A stretch of DNA of 9,517 nucleotides from Campylobacteraceae bacterium (lineage in GTDB: Bacteria; Campylobacterota; Campylobacteria; Campylobacterales; Sulfurovaceae): assembly GCA_027030605.1 (NCBI GenBank), contig JALVEV010000181.1, forward strand, positions 1-9,517, written 5' to 3'. Below the pieces are notes generated by a model that saw nothing but the letters and a program-made list of their open reading frames with translations, was not told the DNA's origin and did no database searches. This document shows, piece by piece, positions 1 to 5,208 of the stretch. The position numbers and the translations under genes are program-made. Each line of letters starts with the position of its first letter. Position 1 is the stretch's first letter.

Positions 1-131
1 GGTTCACCAATAACTTTATAAAAATATCCATACCCAAAGTCTTTGTCCACAACTACTTTACCTGTAGCAATAACTTTGTCTCCAGCTTTAATATTTGCGT
101 TTTTAGTGGTAAAGACAATATTGTCATTCAT
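1..131 (-). CDS. Partial hypothetical protein, possibly OB-fold-like
   Basis: A minus-strand frame opens with ATG at 131-129 and stays open to the window edge, giving 43 residues beginning MNDNIVFTT; the C-terminal part lies outside the window. The visible part reads like a short beta-rich module, with a GDKVIATGKVVV strand pair followed by an aromatic turn, DFGYGYFYKVIGE. A strand-turn-strand run of this kind occurs in small OB-fold proteins, but I do not recognise a named family, so the fold is a guess. The start codon overlaps the stop codon of the upstream 87-residue gene as ATGA, which implies translational coupling and one operon. An in-frame stop lies four codons before this ATG, so no longer start is possible. 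An alternative ATG at 127-125 in another frame meets a stop after about 24 codons and is not the gene. Confidence 0.6.
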   Translation of the reverse strand, partial: MNDNIVFTTKNANIKAGDKVIATGKVVVDKDFGYGYFYKVIGE

Positions 132-391
132 CTTATCTGCATTTTACCCTTTAACGAGTTTTTCCATATAAATGCCTCTTCTACTGTATAGAACTCCTTC
201 TCTTCAAAGGGTTTGGTAGATTTTTCCTCTTTTTTAACCTCTACAGTTTTAGGTTTTGGAGCAGAGAGTCTAAGCATATCTTTTAGGTTCTTAATAGGGG
301 ATGAGTCTCTTTTTTCAGGTAAGTAGACATCGGAAGCAAAGATAATCTCTTTAAAAGATTTTCCTAACGACTTGCTTTTAAAATCTTTCAT
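128..391 (-). CDS. Small hypothetical protein, 87 residues
   Basis: This 87-residue minus-strand frame starts at ATG 391-389 and ends with TGA at 130-128. A good ribosome binding site (AAGGAA) lies about six bases before the ATG, and the stop overlaps the start of the next minus-strand gene, so it is very probably a real gene. The protein is highly charged. An N-terminal KSKSLGKSF stretch leads to a segment with SDVYLPEK, then a Lys/Pro/Glu-rich linker (about residues 45-65: APKPKTVEVKKEEKS), and finally EFYTVEEAFIWKNSLKGK. It has no signal peptide, membrane segment or cysteine and is likely cytoplasmic and partly disordered. I recognise no family. Coupling to the following gene suggests that the two products work together. 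A hairpin that could mask the ribosome binding site lies just upstream (396-428). Confidence 0.7.
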   Translation of the reverse strand: MKDFKSKSLGKSFKEIIFASDVYLPEKRDSSPIKNLKDMLRLSAPKPKTVEVKKEEKSTKPFEEKEFYTVEEAFIWKNSLKGKMQIR

Positions 392-395
392 AAAG

Positions 396-428
396 AGTTC
401 CTTGTTTTTCTTCTATATAGAAGGAACT
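396..428 (-). promoter_or_regulatory. Inverted repeat covering the minus-strand ribosome binding site
   Basis: The arms AGTTCCTT (396-403) and AAGGAACT (421-428) are perfectly complementary across a 17-base loop. On the minus-strand transcript, the arm nearest the start codon contains the AAGGAAC ribosome binding site of the 87-residue gene, so a folded leader would hide it. Nested in the repeat is a perfect 14-base palindrome CTTCTATATAGAAG (410-423), whose TATATA core could instead be a -10 element. If transcription starts there, the hairpin would not form in the RNA and the site would be a DNA operator. Both readings are inference. Confidence 0.4.
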
Positions 429-464
429 TTATTAAATGTTGGGAAAAATAGAAGATAATCAGTG

Positions 465-542
465 TGGGAACAAGAAAATAAGTTATAGGGTTGTCATATA
501 AAATAGGGGGAAAGCGACAACCAAACTTAAAAAGTGTTCCCA
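465..542. other. Nested three-stem inverted repeat (structured RNA or operator)
   Basis: Three successive complementary pairs are nested in register: TGGGAACA (465-472) with TGTTCCCA (535-542), TAAGTT (479-484) with AACTTA (524-529), and GGTTGTC (489-495) with GACAACC (516-522). They are separated by internal loops of 6 by 5 and 4 by 1 bases and end in a 20-base apical loop (496-515) carrying TATAAAATAGG followed by GGGAAAGC. That gives 21 base pairs in a 78-base element, with the only G/C-rich stems of the intergenic region. No run of T follows immediately on either strand, so it is not a standard intrinsic terminator. It could be a small RNA or leader structure in either direction, or a repressor site, since a TATAAAAT box sits in the centre of the dyad. 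I recognise no riboswitch class. Confidence 0.5.
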
Positions 543-573
543 TAAACAGATAATAACATTTTTCAAAAAATAG

Positions 574-595
574 TTATGTAACTTAGATTACATAA
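574..595. promoter_or_regulatory. Dyad operator-like site TTATGTAA-N6-TTACATAA
   Basis: Two perfect 8-base half-sites are separated by six bases (CTTAGA). The core TGTAA-N6-TTACA has the same 5-6-5 geometry as CRP/FNR-family operators (TGTGA-N6-TCACA). It lies about 105 bases upstream of the likely -10 box of the sensor gene, which would suit an activator, and about 180 bases from the minus-strand start. On the minus strand the dyad is followed by CTATTTTTT and could resemble a weak terminator, but no minus-strand gene lies behind it to be terminated. Confidence 0.5.
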
Positions 596-675
596 AAAAA
601 ATAACATTAAATAGAAGACCATAATTTAGGGATTTAGTTCGTAAAAAAAACAATCATACTATTTAAATAGCTGAG

Positions 676-710
676 TTAAACTAGAAATAAGCACAATAGT
701 ATAAAATAGG
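676..710 (+). promoter_or_regulatory. Likely promoter of the PDC sensor gene
   Basis: TATAAAAT at 700-707 is a good -10-like box, 35 bases before the ATG at 743. A weak TTAAAC at 676-681 lies 18 bases upstream of it; Campylobacterota sigma-70 promoters typically have a poorly conserved -35 region. ATACTATT (656-663) and AATAGTAT (695-702) form an 8-base inverted repeat whose right arm overlaps the -10 box, and a perfect 12-base palindrome (659-670) abuts the -35 region, so a repressor site is possible. Confidence 0.45.
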
Positions 711-742
711 CTCATAAAAGAAATATTGCATTGAGGTAAAAG

Positions 743-1654
743 ATGGTTATTCGAGAGATTAAAGAGTATGCTCAAATACGTACAAAAGCACGAGCCTATT
801 TATGTTATTTGATGGGGCGTACACTTTCTAATCTAAATTTAGAAGGTGATATTGAAGAGCAGTTAACAAAACAGTTAAAAAAGTTGCAAAAAGCAATTCC
901 TAATGCAGAAGTACTCTATGCACTAGATGCTAATGGAGTGCAAGTAGTTGATAATGTCTCTAAACATAGGGAGCTTAATGGGAAAAGAAAAGGGTATGAC
1001 CGAAGCGATAGAGCCTACTTTTATAAAACTTTTAAAGAGCATCGTTGTGTCCTAACTGACCCTTATCCATCATTAGAGAGTAATGTTATGGTAGTAACAG
1101 CCTCTTTTCCGATATATGATGACAATAATAATCTGATGTATATTATCTGTGTTGATATTCCACTAGATAAACTACTATCTATGATTTTACCATCTTCGAT
1201 TGATTCTATTTTTGGACGATATAGTAAGTTTGTTTATGCCTCTTTCTCCCTAGCCCTTGTGATGGTCTCACTTTTACTTTTTGTTAAGGGGATTAGTGGC
1301 TTTTTAGGCTTAGGATGGGATATAAAGAGTATTGATATTAATGAGATGTTTAAGTCAACTATTCTATTAACGCTCTCTTTAGCTATTTTTGATTTGGTAA
1401 AAGCGATTTTTGAAGAGGAGGTTCTTGGAAAAGAGAAAAAAGATGGGGCAGGGGATGGTCATCAGACGATGATACGCTTTTTAGGTTCGATTATTATTGC
1501 TCTCTCTATTGAAGCATTGATGTTGGTCTTTAAGTTTGCCATTACTAAACCTGAAAAGTTGCACTCTGCTATAGATTTGATTTATGGAGTGACTGTGCTT
1601 ATGGTTGGACTATCGGTTTATATTTGGGTCAACAAGAGTAACAAGGATAAGTAG
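743..1654 (+). CDS. PDC/Cache-type sensor membrane protein with four TM segments
   Basis: This 303-residue protein has an N-terminal PDC (single Cache-like) ligand-binding domain at about residues 20-150, recognised by GYDRSDRAYFYK (84-95), the DPYPS turn (106-110) and a following strand pair ending in VDIPL. Such domains bind small metabolites. Four hydrophobic segments follow, at about 163-182, 205-224, 246-266 and 278-297, with a charged loop (EEEVLGKEKKDGAGDG) between the second and third. No output domain (kinase, GGDEF, HAMP or methyl-accepting) is present, so how a signal would be passed on is unknown. It is odd that the N terminus is charged and not hydrophobic, so the usual first membrane anchor of a periplasmic Cache domain is missing. 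GAGG lies six bases before the ATG. Assignment to the PDC family is fairly secure; the function is not known. Confidence 0.75.
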   Translation: MVIREIKEYAQIRTKARAYLCYLMGRTLSNLNLEGDIEEQLTKQLKKLQKAIPNAEVLYALDANGVQVVDNVSKHRELNGKRKGYDRSDRAYFYKTFKEHRCVLTDPYPSLESNVMVVTASFPIYDDNNNLMYIICVDIPLDKLLSMILPSSIDSIFGRYSKFVYASFSLALVMVSLLLFVKGISGFLGLGWDIKSIDINEMFKSTILLTLSLAIFDLVKAIFEEEVLGKEKKDGAGDGHQTMIRFLGSIIIALSIEALMLVFKFAITKPEKLHSAIDLIYGVTVLMVGLSVYIWVNKSNKDK

Positions 1655-1655
1655 A

Positions 1656-1679
1656 TATAATGTCAAAAAAAATTTAAGG
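1656..1679 (+). promoter_or_regulatory. Candidate promoter and ribosome binding site before the M48 peptidase
   Basis: A perfect TATAAT hexamer (1656-1661) lies in the 33-base gap after the sensor gene, 26 bases before the next ATG, and AAGG (1676-1679) lies eight bases before that ATG. No convincing -35 hexamer is visible. The peptidase gene may therefore have its own promoter, or it may simply be the second gene of an operon with the sensor. Confidence 0.35.
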
Positions 1680-1687
1680 TAAAATAA

Positions 1688-2965
1688 ATGTTAGAACTTA
1701 TAATGATAATTTTTACGCTCTATACACTCGTAAAAGTTTATATATCTGTTATGCAGATAGGATATATTTCTGAGGAAAAAAATCAAGAAGCTGTACTTAT
1801 GAGCCAAGATAAATACCAAGTAGCAGGTGAGTATGCAATTAAAAAGGAGCGACTAGGATTAGTATCTACTTTAGTAGATTATATGATGTTTGTTTGGTGG
1901 GTGACAGTGGGGTTTCATTGGTTATCTTCTACTTTACAAACAGATAACTCTGTAACAGATGCTGTAGTTTTTCTTTTTGGTTTTTTTGCTATTAGTTATT
2001 TGGTAGGATTGCCTTTTGAGCTTTATCAGACATTTAAATTGGACAAAGAGTATGGATTTTCAAAAACAACTCTAAAACTATATATCGTTGACCAGCTAAA
2101 ATCAATAGCAATGTTCTTTCTCTTTGGTGGAGCTATTTTCTATGCATTAGCATGGATAGTGGTTAATGTTGAGTCGTGGTGGTTATGGGGCTTTGGTCTG
2201 TTATTTAGTTTAGCAGTGCTTATTAATGTTATCTATCCAACTATTATTGCTCCTATCTTTAACAAGTTTACTCCTCTTGAAGAGGGTGAGTTAAAAAAAG
2301 ATATTGAAAATATGATGAAGAGAGTTGGTCTAAAGAGTGATGGAGTCTTTGTTTTAGATGCATCAAAGAGAGATAGTCGTCTAAACGCCTACTTTGGAGG
2401 ACTTGGGAAATCTAAGCGAGTTGTTCTGTTTGATACTTTAATGGAGAAGTTAACTAACAAAGAGCTATTGGCTGTTTTGGGTCATGAGCTAGGTCACTTC
2501 TCTCATGGTGATATTTGGAAAAATATTGCTATGATGGGTGCTTTACTTTTTACCTCTCTCTTTTTATTGGGTAATTTACCTACAGAACTTTTTATAGAGA
2601 TGAAAGTAGGTGATAATGCAGGAGTAGAGATAGCAATGATGATACTGCTTCTACCTCTATTATCATTTATTTTTACTCCAATTATGAGCTATATAAGTCG
2701 TCATAATGAGTATGCAGCTGATGAGTTTGGAAGTGAGTTAGGAGGAAAAGAGAATTTGGTCTCTGCTCTTATGAAACTGATAGAGGAGAATAAATCTTTT
2801 CCTAAGTCACATCCTCTTTTTGCATTCTTTTACTATACTCACCCACCTGTAATAGAGCGACTTAAAGAGTTGGGGTATGATGCTCATGCTGTTAATGAGA
2901 TGGCTCAAGGGTTACCAGACGATGGTATATTTACTTTTTTTAATAAGGAAGAGTCATCAAATTAA
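1688..2965 (+). CDS. M48 family (Ste24/CAAX protease 1-like) membrane metallopeptidase
   Basis: This 425-residue integral membrane zinc protease has the typical Ste24 length and layout. N-terminal membrane helices are followed by the family signature ending in FKLDKEYGFSKTTLKLYIVD. The soluble part has a conserved SKRDSRLNAYFGG stretch (the Ste24 NAYF motif) and then the zinc site HELGH at 266-270 (GHELGHFSHGDI). The third zinc ligand is Glu341 in NEYAADEFG, with Asp345 four residues on. Further hydrophobic helices lie between the two zinc-ligand motifs. All catalytic residues are present, so the enzyme should be active. Bacteria do not prenylate proteins; bacterial members are thought to act in membrane-protein quality control, acting at the inner membrane. 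It starts 33 bases after the sensor gene and ends 81 bases before the CotH-type gene, so a link to either is plausible but unproven. Confidence 0.92.
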   Translation: MLELIMIIFTLYTLVKVYISVMQIGYISEEKNQEAVLMSQDKYQVAGEYAIKKERLGLVSTLVDYMMFVWWVTVGFHWLSSTLQTDNSVTDAVVFLFGFFAISYLVGLPFELYQTFKLDKEYGFSKTTLKLYIVDQLKSIAMFFLFGGAIFYALAWIVVNVESWWLWGFGLLFSLAVLINVIYPTIIAPIFNKFTPLEEGELKKDIENMMKRVGLKSDGVFVLDASKRDSRLNAYFGGLGKSKRVVLFDTLMEKLTNKELLAVLGHELGHFSHGDIWKNIAMMGALLFTSLFLLGNLPTELFIEMKVGDNAGVEIAMMILLLPLLSFIFTPIMSYISRHNEYAADEFGSELGGKENLVSALMKLIEENKSFPKSHPLFAFFYYTHPPVIERLKELGYDAHAVNEMAQGLPDDGIFTFFNKEESSN

Positions 2966-3006
2966 ACAATAAATAACTATTTTAAACATTTGTAAATTTT
3001 AAATAA

Positions 3007-3040
3007 GATAATATTCTGTTTTATTTTGTTAAAAAAGGGA
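3007..3040 (+). promoter_or_regulatory. Candidate promoter and start-deciding ribosome binding site of the CotH-type gene
   Basis: GATAAT (3007-3012) is a five-of-six match to a -10 box in the 81-base gap after the peptidase gene; a weak TTAAAC lies at 2982-2987 with a long 19-base spacer. AAGGGA (3035-3040) lies six bases before the ATG at 3047 and falls inside any longer reading frame starting at the TTG at 3026. This fixes the start at 3047. No terminator hairpin is visible in the gap, so read-through from the peptidase gene is possible. Confidence 0.45.
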
Positions 3041-3046
3041 TTTACA

Positions 3047-5194
3047 ATGAAACAGAACTTCTTAGTGTGGAGTGCGATGGTGGGAGTCGCATTCTCTACC
3101 TCTTGGGCAACAGTTTTTACTCCTCTTGCAACCGATATTCATGAACCAGATGGTATTTATTATCAAGACCCCGCTACTATGTTACGGGTTGATTTACGGA
3201 CGGTAATTGGTCAAGGACCTTGTGTCGTTGGAGACTATAGTGGTTGTACACTAGAGGATGTCAATAATGATACTAATAAATATGATGATTTTAAACCAGA
3301 GATTAAAGTTCATTTTCAATCTGATGATTTTCCTGATGATGGAAAGGTATCAAATGCAACACTTAGGCTTAGAGGTGGAGCCTCTAGGCTTGAAGATTTA
3401 AAGTCCTATCGCATAAAGTTAGATAGTAAGCATGACCTATGGAGAGGAGAGCGTAAACTTCAAATCAACAAACACCTAAGCGACTTAACACGTATTAAAA
3501 ATAAGCTCAGTTTTGATTTGATGAGAGATATTCCAAACCTACCGAGTCTTCGTACACAATTTGTTCATATGTATCTTGATAACCAAGATTATGGACTCTT
3601 TACCCATGTTGAGAATGTAGGAAAGGAGTATCTTTTAAGACGAGGATTTCATAAACACTCTAATGTCTATAAGGCGTATCATTTAGATTTTAAGCTCCAT
3701 TCATCATTGGCTCTTGATGCCAATGGACATCCTCTTAATCAAAAGGCTTTTGATTATATTTTAGAGCAAAAAAGGGGTAAAGATTCAAAAAAACTTTTAG
3801 AGATGCTCAATGCACTCAACAACCCTAACAACAACTTTCAGCAAGATGTATTGGCTAAATACTTTAATGAAAACAATCTCTTAACATGGGAGGCGGTCAA
3901 TATCTTGATGGGAAATACCGATGTAACAACTTCAAACTTTTATATCTTTAACCCAAAAGGAGAAGATACCTTCTACTTTTTGCCATGGGATTACGACTCT
4001 ACATGGGGATATGATTGGCAACCAACTATTGTACAGGGAGGTTTTGTTCCAGGAAAACGATATCGTGGACCATTTAACTTTTGGGCAACAGAGATTGGAA
4101 GACGCTATCTCTCTCAACCTGGCAATCTAAATAAGCTAAAATTAGCAGTCGAGGAGATAAAAAATAACTACTTGACTCCAGCAAAAATAGAGGCATTAAC
4201 TAACAGTTACTATAATTTGGTCTATCCTATTCTTCATCAATCTCCAGATTTGGACTATCTTGATAGCAATCAACCTACAGAGGAGCTGATTTTTCAAGAG
4301 TACAATAGTATCTATAGTCAATTAGCCTCAACAGTTGAGACAAACTATCAAAATTTTTTAAAAGATTTAAACTCTCCAATGCCATTTCATATGGATACAC
4401 CATATATTGAAGGAGATGAGATTGTTTTTGAGTGGGAACCAGCAGTTGATTTACAAGGAGATGATGTTACTTATGATTTAGAGATTTCAACTAGCTACAA
4501 CTTTGAGCCAAGTCAGATTAAATTTACGGCTAAAAACTTAGCAACCAATAGCTTTAGAACAAAGTGGATGTTACCAAAAGGGGACTACTACTTTAGAGTT
4601 ATTGCTAGAGATAGTGCAAACCCACAAGAGAATTGGCAAAACTCATTTGAAGAGTACTATGACAAGGTAGCAGACCATACAGCCTATGGAGTAGATGATT
4701 TCCATGTAGATTTTGATGGAATACCCGTTAGTAATAATATTGTAATTGATGGACAATCAGATGACTGGCAAGGAAAACTAACCTTTATTGATGCTAATGA
4801 TATAACAACTCCAAATGTTGTTGATTGGCGATTTGGTGGCTCTCTTCAAGATTCAAATAGACTCTACCTTGCTTATGTTAATGATGATACAATCAATGCA
4901 GATAAATTTTGGGCATGGCATATTTTTATAGACAATAAAGATAGTACAACAGAGGGGTATTTTGGTTATGACTACCTTTTAGAGGGAGCGAATCTTTACC
5001 GATATGCAGGAGATGGAGAGAGTTGGGCTTGGCAGTTTATATCTACTATTCCACATGCATTAAATGGCTCTTTTGTTGAATTTGCTCTTGATAAAGCCTC
5101 CATTGATAATGCAACAAATTTTGAATTTCTATTTTATGGTTCAAATGCTTATTTAGATACAGCAACACCTGCTGACATTATGTTCAGTAATTAA
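3047..5194 (+). CDS. Exported CotH-type kinase with FnIII-like and CBM9/DOMON-like domains
   Basis: With the start at ATG 3047 the protein has 715 residues and opens with a signal peptide (MKQN, hydrophobic core, likely cleavage after SWA at residue 21). The TTG at 3026 would add seven residues, but the ribosome binding site lies inside that extension. Residues about 35-400 form a CotH kinase domain: a basic strand SYRIKLDSK with Lys124, LQINKH, GNTDVTTSNFYIF with Asp292 and Asn297, and FLPWDYDSTWG with Asp315 and Asp317. CotH proteins are atypical kinases; Bacillus CotH phosphorylates spore-coat proteins, but this organism is not a spore former. Residues about 446-560 look like a fibronectin type III domain (YDLEIS, YYFRVIARD). 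Residues about 565-715, opening IDGQSDDW, look like a CBM9/DOMON sandwich that may bind sugar. Only two cysteines are seen, Cys59 and Cys67, and they could form a disulfide. It is followed 14 bases later by the glycosyltransferase gene. Confidence 0.85.
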   Translation: MKQNFLVWSAMVGVAFSTSWATVFTPLATDIHEPDGIYYQDPATMLRVDLRTVIGQGPCVVGDYSGCTLEDVNNDTNKYDDFKPEIKVHFQSDDFPDDGKVSNATLRLRGGASRLEDLKSYRIKLDSKHDLWRGERKLQINKHLSDLTRIKNKLSFDLMRDIPNLPSLRTQFVHMYLDNQDYGLFTHVENVGKEYLLRRGFHKHSNVYKAYHLDFKLHSSLALDANGHPLNQKAFDYILEQKRGKDSKKLLEMLNALNNPNNNFQQDVLAKYFNENNLLTWEAVNILMGNTDVTTSNFYIFNPKGEDTFYFLPWDYDSTWGYDWQPTIVQGGFVPGKRYRGPFNFWATEIGRRYLSQPGNLNKLKLAVEEIKNNYLTPAKIEALTNSYYNLVYPILHQSPDLDYLDSNQPTEELIFQEYNSIYSQLASTVETNYQNFLKDLNSPMPFHMDTPYIEGDEIVFEWEPAVDLQGDDVTYDLEISTSYNFEPSQIKFTAKNLATNSFRTKWMLPKGDYYFRVIARDSANPQENWQNSFEEYYDKVADHTAYGVDDFHVDFDGIPVSNNIVIDGQSDDWQGKLTFIDANDITTPNVVDWRFGGSLQDSNRLYLAYVNDDTINADKFWAWHIFIDNKDSTTEGYFGYDYLLEGANLYRYAGDGESWAWQFISTIPHALNGSFVEFALDKASIDNATNFEFLFYGSNAYLDTATPADIMFSN

Positions 5195-5208
5195 GTAGAG
5201 GAGATAGA

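Larger units (their letters stand above)
392..742. other. Structured, AT-rich divergent intergenic region
   Basis: This 351-base stretch separates the minus-strand pair from the plus-strand sensor gene, so it should carry both divergent promoters. I see no credible coding frame. In order it holds an inverted repeat over the minus-strand ribosome binding site (396-428), a nested three-part hairpin (465-542), a perfect 8-base dyad with a 6-base spacer (574-595), a perfect 12-base palindrome (659-670), and a TATAAAAT box with a weak upstream hexamer (676-707). The 11-mer TATAAAATAGG occurs twice, at 497-507 inside the loop of the nested hairpin and at 700-710 at the likely promoter. The amount of dyad symmetry is high, although the strong A/T bias makes the A/T-only elements less significant than those containing G and C. 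Confidence 0.7.

Noticed and set aside
465..542. Intrinsic terminator reading of the nested hairpin.
   Set aside because: No T run follows directly on either strand, the stems are interrupted by large internal loops, and the apical loop is 20 bases.
574..595. Minus-strand terminator reading of the dyad, because CTATTTTTT follows it on that strand.
   Set aside because: The stem is A/T-rich and weak, and no minus-strand gene lies upstream to need termination; an operator fits better.
392..742. Retron, CRISPR leader or transposon end, suggested by the many inverted repeats.
   Set aside because: There is no reverse transcriptase, repeat-spacer array, transposase or target-site duplication in the window.
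743..1654. Methyl-accepting chemotaxis protein or diguanylate cyclase reading of the Cache protein.
   Set aside because: The protein ends with membrane helices and has no HAMP, methyl-accepting, GGDEF or kinase region.
3026..3046. Seven-codon upstream extension of the CotH-type protein from a TTG start.
   Set aside because: The strong ribosome binding site AAGGGA lies inside it, six bases before the ATG at 3047, and the protein from 3047 begins directly with a normal signal peptide.
2966..3046. Terminator between the M48 peptidase and the CotH-type gene.
   Set aside because: Only weak A/T-only pairings are present, with no G/C stem followed by a T run.
3932..4117. Minus-strand open frame of 61 codons inside the CotH-type gene.
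   Set aside because: It is antisense to the conserved catalytic region, has no recognisable domain, and is best explained as a shadow frame.
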